Positions 36,151 through 46,157 of a DNA stretch of 64,000 nt are shown here, in pieces; positions within the stretch are counted from its first letter, which is position 1, and each line of letters begins with the position of its first letter. The position numbers were made by a program, and so were the translations under genes. Origin of the DNA: Dyella acidisoli (GTDB taxonomy: Bacteria; Pseudomonadota; Gammaproteobacteria; Xanthomonadales; Rhodanobacteraceae); the NCBI RefSeq assembly GCF_030160295.1, contig NZ_BSOB01000010.1, positions 687,287-751,286 on the forward strand, read 5' to 3'. The notes beneath the pieces are model-generated. The model saw only the letters and a list, made by a program, of their open reading frames with translations, was not told the origin of the DNA and did not search any database.

Positions 36151-38034
36151 TCAGCGTGGCGAGCAGAAGCAATACGCGTACACGTTCGGATGTCCCGCCT
36201 GCGCCGTGCGCAGCATCTCGAGTTCCGGCGCCGCTGTCTGCAATTGCGCAAACCAGCCGGGCAATTTCAGGCCATAGCCTTGCAGCGATGAGGCCGTGGC
36301 CGACTCGTTGAGGTTCACCACAAAGCGCTCGAACACCCCCATCGGCTGTTCTTGGTAGCGCACCGCATAATCCTTACCCAGCTTCGCGAGGTCCGCTGCT
36401 TTTTGAATGGCTGCATCAAGCCCACCGAGTTGGTCGATCAAGCCGCGCTGCTGTGCCTGGCTGCCAGTCCACACACGGCCCTGTGCTATGGCGTTGATCG
36501 CGGAGTAATCCTTGCCCCGCGCCTGCGCTACACCGCCGACGAAGTCGCGGTAACCCTTATCGATAATCGACTGGATCACCACGCCCACTTTCGGATCGAG
36601 CGGCCGGGTGATGTTGAAAGCGCCAGCCAACGGTGCAGTACCCACGCCATCGCTGTTGATGCCGAGCTTGCTCAGCGCGCCCGGCACGGTGAAGAACATG
36701 CCGAAGATGCCGATCGAGCCAGTGATGGTGTTGGGCTCGGCGTAGATCTGGTCAGCATTCATCGAGATCCAATAACCGCCGCTGGCCGCCACGTCGCCCA
36801 TCGAGACCACAACCGGGATACCGGCCTTGCGCGTCAGCGCTACCTCGCGGCGAATTTCCTCCGCCGCATACACTTCGCCGCCAGGCGAATTCACGCGCAA
36901 CACCAGCGCCTTGGTGCGCTTGTTTTCGCGCGCGCTGCGGATCAATGCGGCGGTCGATTCGCCGCCAATCGAACCTGCCGTCTGCTGGCCTCCGGAAATC
37001 TCACCTTCCGCCACCACCACGGTCACCGCGGAAGCCCCTGCCGTATCGCGATCAGGCACGACAGCCGTGTAGCGATCCAGACCTACGCTGCGAATGCCAT
37101 GCCCATCTTTGCCGGCCGGCACGCCCTGCGAACGCAGGGTGTCGATCAGCTCCGCTCGCGTGGCAAGACCGTCGATCAGATGTTCGTCGAGCGCCAACTT
37201 GGCGAGATCGCCCTGCGCGGCCGCCAGGCGATCGGGCAAGCTGTCGATGTCCGCGTGCACCGTGGCAGGGTCGAGTTTGCGCAACTTGGCGATGTCGCCG
37301 ATGTAGCCGTCCCACAGGCCGCCCATCCAATAAGCGTCGGCCTCCTTGGATTCGGGCGACGCATGATCGAGCACGAACGGCTCGGCCGCACTCTTGAACT
37401 GCCCGACGCGGAACAAGTAGACGCTCACACCCAGTTTGTCGAGCAGACCCTTATAGAACAGGCGGTAGTTCGACAAACCTGTGATGAGCAGGCTGCCTTG
37501 CGGATCAAGCAGCACGCGATCGGCGTGGGCCGCCAGGTAATACTGGTACTGATCCAGATCCGAGCCCCACGCAATCACTGGCTTGCCCGCAGCACGGAAG
37601 CGATCCAGCGCCGCGCCCACTTCGGTCAACGCCGCAAAACCGCCGCTGTGCACGCGGCCCGGATCGAGCACGATGCGCGTGATGCGCGAATCCTTGGCCG
37701 CCGCGTCAATGGCACCCACCAGATCGCGCACCTGCACTTCTTTCGATTCATCACCTGAAAGCTTAGATGTCAGACGCTGGAACGGACTGATGCTGTATTG
37801 GTCTACCAGCCGCCCTTCCGGACGCAACACCAGCACGCTGCTGTCCTGAATGTCGTTGACGTGCTTTGCCGCACCAACGGCCAAGATCACCAACAGGAAC
37901 AACCCAAGGAACGTGAAGAACAGCACGTTGATGACGATCAACCGCACGATGTTGAGGCCGCGCCCGAAAACGCGCAGGAAAGCCCAGAATCCGTTCGGTT
38001 GCCGCGGCCGGCCGATGGGCGGTGGTGTGCTCAT
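36151..38034 (-). CDS. sppA: Signal peptide peptidase SppA, 67-kDa type
   Basis: A 627-residue inner-membrane protease that degrades cleaved signal peptides. It has one N-terminal TM (about 30-55) and two tandem S49 peptidase domains. The catalytic lysine is K214 in VGQFKSAAEPF and the nucleophile is about S418 in VAASGGYWISM, the split Ser/Lys dyad of SppA. The length is typical of the E. coli type. It is 56 bases downstream of the MATE gene on the same strand and possibly cotranscribed. Confidence 0.95.
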   Translation of the reverse strand: MSTPPPIGRPRQPNGFWAFLRVFGRGLNIVRLIVINVLFFTFLGLFLLVILAVGAAKHVNDIQDSSVLVLRPEGRLVDQYSISPFQRLTSKLSGDESKEVQVRDLVGAIDAAAKDSRITRIVLDPGRVHSGGFAALTEVGAALDRFRAAGKPVIAWGSDLDQYQYYLAAHADRVLLDPQGSLLITGLSNYRLFYKGLLDKLGVSVYLFRVGQFKSAAEPFVLDHASPESKEADAYWMGGLWDGYIGDIAKLRKLDPATVHADIDSLPDRLAAAQGDLAKLALDEHLIDGLATRAELIDTLRSQGVPAGKDGHGIRSVGLDRYTAVVPDRDTAGASAVTVVVAEGEISGGQQTAGSIGGESTAALIRSARENKRTKALVLRVNSPGGEVYAAEEIRREVALTRKAGIPVVVSMGDVAASGGYWISMNADQIYAEPNTITGSIGIFGMFFTVPGALSKLGINSDGVGTAPLAGAFNITRPLDPKVGVVIQSIIDKGYRDFVGGVAQARGKDYSAINAIAQGRVWTGSQAQQRGLIDQLGGLDAAIQKAADLAKLGKDYAVRYQEQPMGVFERFVVNLNESATASSLQGYGLKLPGWFAQLQTAAPELEMLRTAQAGHPNVYAYCFCSPR

Positions 38035-38090
38035 AAACGCTCAAGGTCCTCTAGGTTGATTCGGCAGCGTAACCGCTCGTGCGGTACTGG

Positions 38091-39497
38091 TCATGGAGTG
38101 ATGGTGGCATCCGCTGCGCCCGGCGCGATAGGGCCAAACGTCCCGGCTTGATGCCGGTAAGAGCTCCGCCAGAACCGGACGAACAGCAACAAGGCTGCCA
38201 TGCTCAGGCCCGCGATCAGACCCATCCAGATACCCCGCGCGCCAAGACCCAGATGGAACGCTAGCCACCAGCCAACGGGCATGCCGACCATCCAATAAGC
38301 GAACAGCGTGATCGCCATCGGCACGCGTGTGTCCTTCAGGCCGCGCAGCGCGCCATTGGAAGCCACCTGGATACCGTCCGAAAACTGGAACAGGCCCGCC
38401 AGCAACAGCAATTGAGCCGCCAGCGCGATTACGGTTTGATCATGCGTATAGAGCGAAGCAATCAGATGCGGAAAGCCCAACATCAGGCCCGCCGAGATCG
38501 TTTGCGTGACCAGCGTGAGGCCGATGCCGCAAAAACCAGCATAGCGAACACCGGACGGATCACCACGCCCTACTGCATTACCCACACGCACGGTAATGGC
38601 CATCGCCAACCCTAGCGGCACCATGAAGAACAACGCCGCTACGTTCAGCGCCACCTGGTGGCTAGCCACCATATCCTCGCCCATGGTGCCGATCAGCAGC
38701 GCCGCCGCCACAAACAGGCCGCCTTCCGCCAGCAGTGTGATCGCCATCGGCAAGCCGATGTGCACCAGCTGGCCAATGCGTTTCAGATCCGGCCACACGA
38801 AATGATCGAACAACCCCAAACCTTGGTAGTTGCGATGGACAAGCACGTAGATGCCGAACGCCAGCATCTCGATCCACAGCACCGTCGCAGTGGCGATGCC
38901 ACAACCGCGCGCACCCAACGGCGGCAACCCCAGCTTGCCGAACATGAAGATATAGCCGAGCGGTAACAGCAGCGCCAAGCCACCAAAGCTGAAATACATG
39001 GAGGGCCGGGTCAGCGACAACCCTTCGGACAAGCCGCGTAGCGCGAAATAGCAGGTCAACGCCGGTGCGCCCCAGCTGATCGCGCGCAGGAATGCTCCCA
39101 CGTCCTGATACAAGCCCGGTGAGACGCCGATCAGCTTGATCAGCGGTTCCGCATGCCGTACGAAGAACCACAGCAGCACACCCATCGCCAATGCCATCCA
39201 GATCGCTTGATGAAACACCTCGCCTGCTTCGTGCCGGCGACCGGCGCCATCGAGCTGCGAGACCGACGGCGGCACCGACATCATCATCCCGATGCCGCTG
39301 ACGATCGCCAGCGACCAAATACTGGCCCCCACCGCAACCGCTCCCAGCACATGCGCGCCGACATGGCCGGCCAGCACGGCATCAATCACATTGCTGCCGA
39401 TCGCGGCGAGCTGGGCGAGGATCAACGGCAAGGCAAGGCGCACCGTGGCGCCGATCTCCCGTGCAACCCGGGCTCGGTCGAGATGGATGGGTTTCAT
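38091..39497 (-). CDS. MATE family multidrug efflux transporter
   Basis: A 468-residue inner-membrane antiporter with twelve predicted TM helices in two MATE halves (LPLILAQLAAIGSNVIDAVLAGH in the first, spread over TM1; LPMAITLLAEGGLFVAAALLIG in the second). It resembles NorM-type Na+- or H+-coupled drug exporters. The ATG at 39497 (MKPIHLDRARVAREIG) is chosen; the in-frame extension to 39848 would overlap the divergent DUF3667 gene and encodes an R-rich non-family sequence. Confidence 0.93.
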   Translation of the reverse strand: MKPIHLDRARVAREIGATVRLALPLILAQLAAIGSNVIDAVLAGHVGAHVLGAVAVGASIWSLAIVSGIGMMMSVPPSVSQLDGAGRRHEAGEVFHQAIWMALAMGVLLWFFVRHAEPLIKLIGVSPGLYQDVGAFLRAISWGAPALTCYFALRGLSEGLSLTRPSMYFSFGGLALLLPLGYIFMFGKLGLPPLGARGCGIATATVLWIEMLAFGIYVLVHRNYQGLGLFDHFVWPDLKRIGQLVHIGLPMAITLLAEGGLFVAAALLIGTMGEDMVASHQVALNVAALFFMVPLGLAMAITVRVGNAVGRGDPSGVRYAGFCGIGLTLVTQTISAGLMLGFPHLIASLYTHDQTVIALAAQLLLLAGLFQFSDGIQVASNGALRGLKDTRVPMAITLFAYWMVGMPVGWWLAFHLGLGARGIWMGLIAGLSMAALLLFVRFWRSSYRHQAGTFGPIAPGAADATITP

Positions 39498-39661
39498 GGA
39501 TGGGTACTCCAGGGCTGGCCATTCTACCGTGCAGGGAACGGAGCGCGGAAACGAAACCCATGTCTCACGCCGGCTCCATCTCCACCGAGCACAAGACGTT
39601 CCCTGTTTCCAGTTCTCGGCTCTCCTGCCAAGATTCATCGCTGCACCCGGGGGACACGAGC

Positions 39662-40819
39662 ATGAAGGAACTGACAACCTACGAAGGCGCTCTCTGCGCC
39701 AATTGCCAAGCCGAGCTCCAAGGTGAGTATTGCCACCATTGCGGCCAGTCGGTGCATAGCGTGGTGCGGCCAGTGCACGGACTGTTCGAAGAATTCTTCG
39801 AGACGTTCCTGCACATCGACGGGCGCATCCTGCACACCATCCCGGCACTATTCCTCAAGCCCGGCTTCCTCACGCTGGAATACTTCAGCGGACGGCGAGT
39901 GCGCTACATCGCGCCGTTTCGGCTGATGTTCGTACTTTGCCTACTGTCATTCTTCGTGCTGCACCTGGCTACGGACGTGATTGCCCATCGCGTGCAGCAG
40001 CGGCATCAAAATGTGGTGCAGGTCGATCTGGACGACGACAACTTCTCGCATGCACAAACTGCACAGGAGGTTCAACATCAACTCGACCGAAAACTGGAGA
40101 CGTTGGAAGCCACCCGCGCTATCGGCAATGCCTCTATCGTGACCCAGGTGGATCAGGCCGAAAAGAAGTTGCGCGAAAAAGCCAACGCGCGGCTGACCGA
40201 ACTCGGGGCACCAGCAAGCGCATCATCCGCCAAAGCACCGCCTGCCCCGAGTGAAGCCGAAGCCGAGCGACCGATCGAGCCATTGCACCTGAAGGGGTTA
40301 CCGGATTTCGCCAATGACCGGTTCAACGAGTTTCGCAAGCATCTGATACAGAACATCGAGACTTTAAACAATGGCGACGCCGCGCATCGGCAGGAGGCCT
40401 TGGACCATATCACCACCGGCATGTTCGGGGCGCTTCCCGGCACCATGCTGGTGCTGGTACCGGTATTCGCCCTGCTGCTGAAGCTGTTCTACCTCTTCAA
40501 GCGCCGGCTCTATATGGAGCATTTGATCGTCTCCCTGCACAGCCATGCCTTCCTGTTCGTGAGTCTGCTGCTGATCGTCGTCGTCGGCATGCTTTCCACT
40601 TGGCTAAAGCCGTACGCGGCCTGGGCAGGCTACGGAATCGGCGCGCTGCAAGCGCCGCTCATCCTGTGGGTGCCGGCCTACCTGCTGATCATGCAAAAGC
40701 GGGTTTACCGCCAGGGTTGGGCCATAACCAGCGTGAAATACTGGTTCATTGGGTGGTTCTATTTTTTGCTGCTGATCCTGGCGCTAGTCATTGCCGCTGT
40801 CCTCGGCCTGGCCCATTGA
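39662..40819 (+). CDS. DUF3667 membrane protein with zinc-ribbon start
   Basis: 385 residues. An N-terminal four-cysteine zinc ribbon (CANCQ...CHHCG, residues 12-28) precedes a conserved block (FEEFFETFLHIDGRILHT), a TM at about 92-110, a charged Q/E/A-rich region (about 125-235) and a C-terminal group of TM helices (about 265-380). This is the DUF3667 layout; function unknown. The ATG at 39662 follows GGGGGAC (39649-39655). An in-frame start 67 codons upstream overlaps the MATE start and is rejected. Confidence 0.8.
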   Translation: MKELTTYEGALCANCQAELQGEYCHHCGQSVHSVVRPVHGLFEEFFETFLHIDGRILHTIPALFLKPGFLTLEYFSGRRVRYIAPFRLMFVLCLLSFFVLHLATDVIAHRVQQRHQNVVQVDLDDDNFSHAQTAQEVQHQLDRKLETLEATRAIGNASIVTQVDQAEKKLREKANARLTELGAPASASSAKAPPAPSEAEAERPIEPLHLKGLPDFANDRFNEFRKHLIQNIETLNNGDAAHRQEALDHITTGMFGALPGTMLVLVPVFALLLKLFYLFKRRLYMEHLIVSLHSHAFLFVSLLLIVVVGMLSTWLKPYAAWAGYGIGALQAPLILWVPAYLLIMQKRVYRQGWAITSVKYWFIGWFYFLLLILALVIAAVLGLAH

Positions 40820-41222
40820 TTGTCATTTTTGGAAGGCCGAAAGCTCGGTTTTGCACAGCGTCAAGGTATTGACATACAAGCCTGTCAAGCCTGTGAAGGT
40901 CGCTAGGACAATCACGAGGCGCCGTTTCAATGCATTGATATATATGGAGATTTTTAGCTGGTCAAAAGTTGAACAGCCTGTCACAACGGCCGTTCTAATG
41001 CGCGAAACGGGCTCCTCTCAACGGCACATCCACAGACTTATCCACAGCTCTTGTGGATAAGGGGAAAACCCAGTGTTGATGAGCCACTTAGCCGTTTTTC
41101 CTAGATGACAGGGCAGCAATGGCTGGCAACCATCCATCGTGACTTTCCTCACCGACGCTTCGTGAGTGCGTACCCCGCCATGCGCGATACACTCCCGCCT
41201 ATGCCGGCCGCCTTCTGACGCC
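40820..41222. other. 403-base intergenic region upstream of priA
   Basis: AT-richer than the surroundings at about 40890-40990. Apart from the paired DnaA-box dyad at 41037-41061, I see no gene, RNA or repeat. The priA promoter presumably lies here. Confidence 0.5.
41037..41061. promoter_or_regulatory. Inverted pair of consensus DnaA boxes upstream of priA
   Basis: TTATCCACA (41038-41046) and TGTGGATAA (41052-41060) are both perfect DnaA boxes, in opposite orientation with a GCTCT spacer, extended by C/G at the ends to 10-bp arms. They lie about 160 bases before the priA start codon. DnaA binding is inferred from the consensus. Confidence 0.6.
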
Positions 41223-43397
41223 ATGCCTCTTGTTCTTCGCATCGCCCTGCCGGTTCCCCTGCCCACCCTGTTCGATTACTTGCCATCCGCTTCGGGTGCA
41301 GCCAGTGTCGGGAGTCGGGTACTCGTGCCCTTCGGGCGCAACAAGGCGGTGGGCGTAGTCGTGGAAGCTGATGTGCCGGCGCACGTTGGCAACAAACAAC
41401 TGAAGCGGGTGTTGCGGGTGCTGGATGACGAGCCGTTGCTCGACGCCGAACTGATGCAGACCTTGGGATGGGCTGCTGATTACTGGCTGGGTGCGCCAGG
41501 CGAAGCCTACGCCAACGCCTTACCGCTCCTACTGCGCGAAGACAAAGCGCTGCCCGAAACCCAGGAACCGATCTGGCAGTTGACGATCGCCGGACGCAGT
41601 GCGCTGGATGCCGGCAGCCGGCGCGGTGGCAGTCGGGCTTTGTTGCAAGTCTTGCTTGCCGGCCCGATGTCCACGACAGAATTGGACATCGCCCTGTCCG
41701 ACTGGCGCCCTGCCGTACGTCGCTTGGCCGAAGCTGGCCTGATCGAACGCGCGGAACCCGCACCTTCGGCAAATTTTTCCCCTGCCGCCGCCACGCTTGC
41801 GTTGCATTCGGAACAGGAAGCCGCCATTGCTGCCGTCACCGAAGCGTTCAGCCGCTTTCAAGCATTTCTGCTTGATGGCGTCACCGGCAGCGGCAAGACG
41901 GAGGTCTACCTATCCCTCATCGAACGCACGCTCGCGCAAGGCAAACAGGCGCTTCTGCTGGTGCCGGAGATCGGCCTTGCGCCGCAAACCGTCCGCAGGC
42001 TGCGTGATCGCCTGGGCGTGCCCGTAGAAGTGTTGCACTCCAACCTGGCCGAAGGCGAGCGCGCTCGTGCATGGCTGCGCATGCGTTCGGGCGAGTCCAA
42101 GGTGGTGCTCGGCACGCGCTCGGCGGCATTCACACCGCTGCCGCATGCCGGCTTGATCATCGTCGACGAAGAACACGACAACGCGTACAAGCAGCAGGAA
42201 GGCTTCCGCTATCACGCGCGCGATTTGGCATTGGTGCGCGGACGTGCGCTGCAGGTGCCCGTGTTACTGGGCTCCGCTACGCCATCGCTGGAAAGCCTGG
42301 CGAACGTCGAGGCCGGCCGGTATCGCGCGCTACATTTGCGCTCGCGTCCGGCCGCCACGCAACCGCCGCAGGTGCAGATTATCGACATGCGCGCGCAACG
42401 CCTGGAGCACGGTCTGTCACCCGCGCTGCTGCATGCAGTCGGCGATACTGTCGCGCGCGGCGAGCAAGTGCTGGTGTTTCGCAACCGTCGCGGCTATGCG
42501 CCCGTGCTGTTATGCCACAGCTGCGGGTGGCATGCGGAATGTCCACGCTGCGAGCATCCGCTTACCTTCCATGCCGCATGGCGGAAGCTGGTGTGTCATC
42601 ACTGTGATCTGCAGGCACCGGTGCCATCAACCTGCCCTACCTGCGGCAGCCAGGAACTGAAACCGCAAGGTCAGGGCACCGAGCGATTGGAAGAAGCGCT
42701 TACCGCACACTTTCCACAAGTGCCCGTGCTGCGCATCGATCGCGAAACTACGCGCCGTCGCGATGCGTTCGAACAATTGCTGGGCAATCTGGCGGACGAT
42801 GCTCCGACGATTCTGGTCGGTACGCAGATGCTCGCGAAAGGGCACGATCTGCCGAATCTCACGCTGGTTGCCATTGTCGGCGTGGACGAAGGTTTGCTCA
42901 GTGTCGACTTTCGCGCCGGCGAGCGTCTCGCACAGTTGGTGGTGCAAGTAGCCGGACGCGCAGGACGCGCGCGCAAGCCCGGTCGTGTGCTGCTGCAGAC
43001 GCATCATCCCGACCACCCGCTGCTGCGAACGCTGCTCGCACAAGGGTACGCCACCGCAGCGAAAGAACTGCTGGTCGAACGCAAGCAGACAGGATTGCCG
43101 CCTTACGGTCACCAAGTGCTTTTGCGTTGCGAAGCGCATCAACGTGCGGCCGTCGATGCGTTTCTTTCCGAAGCCTGTGCGGCTTTGCCCGATACGAATA
43201 CGCTACAGATCGCCGGGCCGATGCCTGCACCGATGCCGCTACGTGCAGGGCGCCAGCGTGGACAATTGTTGATTGAGGCTTCCAACCGACGCGATCTGCA
43301 TGCGGTGGTGCGACCATGGTCGGCCCATCTGGCGCAATTGCCGAGCGCACGCAAGGTGCGCTGGTCTTTGGATGTGGATCCGATCGACCTATATTGA
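41223..43397 (+). CDS. priA: Primosomal protein N' (replication restart helicase)
   Basis: A 724-residue 3'-5' helicase that reloads the replisome at stalled forks. It has an N-terminal 3'-DNA-binding domain (LPVPLPTLFDYLP), Walker A GVTGSGKTEVYL, the DEEHD box, and a zinc-binding segment with paired cysteines (CHSCGWHAECPRC, CHHCD, CPTCG). The helicase C-domain includes GTQMLAKGHDLPNLTLV and QVAGRAGRA. Full length. The ATG at 41223 (MPLVLRIALPV) matches family N-termini. It is convergent with rpoH, sharing a bidirectional terminator. Confidence 0.96.
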   Translation: MPLVLRIALPVPLPTLFDYLPSASGAASVGSRVLVPFGRNKAVGVVVEADVPAHVGNKQLKRVLRVLDDEPLLDAELMQTLGWAADYWLGAPGEAYANALPLLLREDKALPETQEPIWQLTIAGRSALDAGSRRGGSRALLQVLLAGPMSTTELDIALSDWRPAVRRLAEAGLIERAEPAPSANFSPAAATLALHSEQEAAIAAVTEAFSRFQAFLLDGVTGSGKTEVYLSLIERTLAQGKQALLLVPEIGLAPQTVRRLRDRLGVPVEVLHSNLAEGERARAWLRMRSGESKVVLGTRSAAFTPLPHAGLIIVDEEHDNAYKQQEGFRYHARDLALVRGRALQVPVLLGSATPSLESLANVEAGRYRALHLRSRPAATQPPQVQIIDMRAQRLEHGLSPALLHAVGDTVARGEQVLVFRNRRGYAPVLLCHSCGWHAECPRCEHPLTFHAAWRKLVCHHCDLQAPVPSTCPTCGSQELKPQGQGTERLEEALTAHFPQVPVLRIDRETTRRRDAFEQLLGNLADDAPTILVGTQMLAKGHDLPNLTLVAIVGVDEGLLSVDFRAGERLAQLVVQVAGRAGRARKPGRVLLQTHHPDHPLLRTLLAQGYATAAKELLVERKQTGLPPYGHQVLLRCEAHQRAAVDAFLSEACAALPDTNTLQIAGPMPAPMPLRAGRQRGQLLIEASNRRDLHAVVRPWSAHLAQLPSARKVRWSLDVDPIDLY

Positions 43398-43415
43398 TAG
43401 CGAAGCGCTTAAACA

Positions 43416-43444
43416 AAAACGGCCTCCGCTAAGGAGGCCGTTTT
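43416..43444. terminator. Bidirectional terminator between priA and rpoH
   Basis: AAAACGGCCTCC (43416-43427) and GGAGGCCGTTTT (43433-43444) form a 12-bp stem with A and T tracts on both sides. Confidence 0.92.
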
Positions 43445-43466
43445 GTACAAACGTGTCAGTGTCGCT

Positions 43467-44324
43467 TCAAGCGGCGAACAATGTACGCATCTTCTTCATG
43501 GCATTGGCTTCGACCTGACGAATGCGTTCAGCAGAAACGCCGTACTCATCGGCAAGATCCTGCAACGTGGCCTTTTCTTCATTGAGCCAACGGCGCTGGA
43601 TGATGTCGCGCGAGCGTTCGTCCAGTTTTTCCAACGCGCTGGAAAGCGTTTCCAATTGGTTGTCGGTCTGGTCGGCGTCGGCCACGTTCTCGTACGGATC
43701 GGCGCCCTCATCGACCAGGAACGCTTCCGGGGCCGGCTTGGCATCTTCCTCAGCATCCGCCGGGGCTTCGAAACCGATGTCGCGGCCGGATAGACGCGAT
43801 TCCATCTCGCGCACAGTAGCTTCCGGTACGCCCAGATCCTTCGCGACCATGCGCACTTCCTCGGCGTTCATCCAGCCAAGGCGCTTTTTGCTCTTACGCA
43901 GGTTGAAGAACAGCTTGCGCTGCGCTTTGGTGGTCGCCACCTTCACGATGCGCCAGTTGCGCAGGATGAATTCGTGCATTTCCGCGCGAATCCAGTGCAC
44001 GGCGAAGCTCACTAGGCGCACGCCCTGATCAGGGTCGAAACGCTTGACCGCCTTCATCAGGCCGATATTGCCTTCCTGAATGAGGTCGGAGAGCTGCAGT
44101 CCGTAGCCGTTGTAGCCGCGCGCGACGTGAACCACGAAACGCAGATGCGACATCACCAGCTTACGGGCGGAGGCGAGGTCACTATCCTCCTGGTACCGGC
44201 GGGATAGTTCTTGCTCTTCTTCCTGACTGAGCACCGGGATACGGTGCACCGCCGAGATATAGGCATCCAGGCTGCCAACGACGCTGGGAACCGGCAGATT
44301 GGCCGTCACCAAGGCTTGGGACAT
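43467..44324 (-). CDS. rpoH: RNA polymerase heat-shock sigma factor (sigma-32)
   Basis: A 285-residue group 3 sigma factor for heat-shock promoters. Region 2 includes [19 protein letters not shown] and [20 protein letters not shown]. The RpoH box [17 protein letters not shown], specific to sigma-32, follows, and region 4 ends in [15 protein letters not shown]. An acidic stretch ([13 protein letters not shown]) sits between regions 3 and 4. The ATG at 44324 has a strong AGGAGG six bases upstream. A perfect CIRCE operator lies 29 bases upstream of the start, so HrcA control is expected in addition to the usual controls. Confidence 0.96.
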   Translation of the reverse strand: MSQALVTANLPVPSVVGSLDAYISAVHRIPVLSQEEEQELSRRYQEDSDLASARKLVMSHLRFVVHVARGYNGYGLQLSDLIQEGNIGLMKAVKRFDPDQGVRLVSFAVHWIRAEMHEFILRNWRIVKVATTKAQRKLFFNLRKSKKRLGWMNAEEVRMVAKDLGVPEATVREMESRLSGRDIGFEAPADAEEDAKPAPEAFLVDEGADPYENVADADQTDNQLETLSSALEKLDERSRDIIQRRWLNEEKATLQDLADEYGVSAERIRQVEANAMKKMRTLFAA

Positions 44325-44352
44325 TTGGAACCTCCTAAAGATGGGGTGGAGC

Positions 44353-44379
44353 TTAGCACTCTGGTACTTGGAGTGCTAA
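44353..44379 (-). promoter_or_regulatory. CIRCE operator (HrcA site) upstream of rpoH
   Basis: TTAGCACTC (44353-44361), nine-base spacer, GAGTGCTAA (44371-44379): an exact match to the CIRCE consensus, including spacer length. HrcA binds CIRCE and represses until heat shock. The site lies 28 bases before the rpoH start codon, within the leader or core promoter. Confidence 0.95.
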
Positions 44380-44547
44380 AGGCATCGGCGAGTTCCGGCG
44401 CCTTTTATGTACCGAATAGTACATGAATACCCGGAGCTTGTCCATGCGGGGTGGATGCCGAGGAGGAAGCTTTCAAGCATGACTTTCGGGGAGTGAAAGC
44501 AAGGTCTCGAATTCACTGGCGCCCCGTAGATGCAGGCCCTTCTACCC

Positions 44548-45288
44548 TTAGATCCCGCTTTCCAGCTCGGCACGGGAAGGCAGGGACCAGTCGATGGGCG
44601 CCTGCCCGTTTGCCTGGAGGTACCGATTGGCGGCGGAAAAGTGCCCACACCCCAGGAATCCCCGATGCGCCGACAGCGGCGAGGGGTGCACCGACTTGAG
44701 CACGGCATGGCGACGGGTATCGATGAGCTGGCCTTTGCGCTGGGCATAGGAGCCCCACAGCATGAAGACGATGCCCTCGCGTTCACGGTTGAGTGCATCG
44801 ATAGCGGCGTCGGTAAAACCTTCCCAGCCCTTGCCCTGGTGCGAAGCGGCCAGCCCACGTTCTACGGTGAGTACAGCGTTGAGCAGCAACACACCGCGAT
44901 CCGCCCATGGAGTCAGGCAGCCATGATCGGGCGGCGGAATGTCTAGATCGCGGTCAATCTCTTTGAAGATGTTCACCAGCGAGGGCGGTGCTGGCACACC
45001 CGGACGCACCGAGAAGCACAAGCCGTGCGCCTGCCCCGGGCCGTGGTAGGGGTCTTGGCCCAAGATCACCACCCGCACCGCATCGAACGGTGTGTGCTGG
45101 AACGCATTGAAGATTTCCGGTCCCGGCGGATAGATCACCTTGCCCGCGCGTTTCTCCGTGCGCAAAAACTCGGACAGCGCCCGCATCTCCGGGCGTTGCA
45201 AGTAATCGCCGATACGACTTTTCCAGGACGGCTCGAGCTTGATCCGCTCTTCGTCACTCATCGGGACAGCGTGCTGTTCGGTAGTCAT
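44548..45288 (-). CDS. ung: Uracil-DNA glycosylase (family 1)
   Basis: A 246-residue enzyme that removes uracil from DNA at the start of base-excision repair. The water-activating loop is [13 protein letters not shown] with D79; the minor-groove intercalation loop is [11 protein letters not shown]; the uracil-binding region has LLLNAVLTV. Full length. The ATG at 45288 ([10 protein letters not shown]) is chosen; a second ATG nine codons later ([10 protein letters not shown]) is also possible. It precedes rpoH in transcription direction, with about 220 bases between. Confidence 0.95.
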   Translation of the reverse strand: MTTEQHAVPMSDEERIKLEPSWKSRIGDYLQRPEMRALSEFLRTEKRAGKVIYPPGPEIFNAFQHTPFDAVRVVILGQDPYHGPGQAHGLCFSVRPGVPAPPSLVNIFKEIDRDLDIPPPDHGCLTPWADRGVLLLNAVLTVERGLAASHQGKGWEGFTDAAIDALNREREGIVFMLWGSYAQRKGQLIDTRRHAVLKSVHPSPLSAHRGFLGCGHFSAANRYLQANGQAPIDWSLPSRAELESGI

Positions 45289-45370
45289 CCACGAATCATA
45301 ACGAGTGAGCCGGATCAGCGTGTGCGACCCGGCATGCACACATGATCATGCATAGGTGTCGTCTTGCTTT

Positions 45371-46030
45371 TTACTTAGGCGCGTCAGGCTGCTGCTCCGG
45401 CATGGCCTGATGAAATGCATCCAGCTCCGCACACGCGGCATCGATGCGCAGGATCGTCGGATATTCGTCCAGCGACATCTTCCAACGGCGCGCGTTATAG
45501 ACCTGCGGCACCAGGCATAGATCGGCCATGCTCGGTGTATCGCCATGACAATAACGGCCCGTGTCCTTGCTGTTCGCCAGCATGGTTTCCAGCGCCTGGA
45601 AACCGGCCGCAATCCAATGCCGCATCCACACGCCTTTCTGTTCGTCGTCAGCACCAAATTGCATGCCAATGCGTTGCAGTACGCGCAGATTGCCAAGGGG
45701 ATGAATGTCGCAGGCAACCACTTGCGTCAACGCACGCACACGTGCCCGGCTCGCCGCATCGGCCGGCAGCAGGGCAGGCGTTGGATGGGTTTCATCGAGG
45801 TATTCCACGATGGTCATCGACTGGGTGATGACCTTGTCCCCATCGACCAGGGCCGGTATCAGCTCCTGCGGATTGAGCGCGACGTAGTCCGGAGCGTGCT
45901 GCTCGCCACCGTTCTGGAGCAGGTGCACTGCCCGCGTTTCGTAACGCAAACCCTTTAGATTCAGCGCAATGCGTACGCGGAAGGCAGCACTGGAACGCCA
46001 GTAGCTGTAAAGCACGAGGCTGGAAGACAT
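45371..46030 (-). CDS. maiA: Maleylacetoacetate isomerase (zeta-class GST)
   Basis: A 219-residue glutathione S-transferase-fold enzyme that isomerises maleylacetoacetate to fumarylacetoacetate in tyrosine and homogentisate breakdown. The glutathione-site motif [20 protein letters not shown] (7-26) corresponds to the family SSCSWRVRIAL signature, and [11 protein letters not shown] contacts glutathione. Other homogentisate genes are not in this window. I chose the ATG at 46030; two nearby in-frame ATGs (46042, 46057) are alternatives. Confidence 0.9.
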   Translation of the reverse strand: MSSSLVLYSYWRSSAAFRVRIALNLKGLRYETRAVHLLQNGGEQHAPDYVALNPQELIPALVDGDKVITQSMTIVEYLDETHPTPALLPADAASRARVRALTQVVACDIHPLGNLRVLQRIGMQFGADDEQKGVWMRHWIAAGFQALETMLANSKDTGRYCHGDTPSMADLCLVPQVYNARRWKMSLDEYPTILRIDAACAELDAFHQAMPEQQPDAPK

Positions 46031-46157
46031 GAGCCGGTCCATGGAAGAAAGGCCCAAGTTTAATGCTCATCGCCGTTTGCATCGCTGCAGAGCCGGCGGG
46101 AAAATACGCGGTTCCGGCCTCAGTGCCCACTTTGTCAAAGCTGCCAGGAGTTTTCCC

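Noticed and set aside
41037..41061. Replication origin
   Set aside because: Only two perfect DnaA boxes, no dnaA/dnaN/gyrB neighbours and no clear AT-rich unwinding array. Kept only as a possible priA control site.
44408..44423. TGTAC-N6-GTACA palindrome upstream of rpoH as a LexA2 box
   Set aside because: The spacer is six rather than the four of the xanthomonad LexA2 box I know, and rpoH is not an SOS gene. Probably chance.
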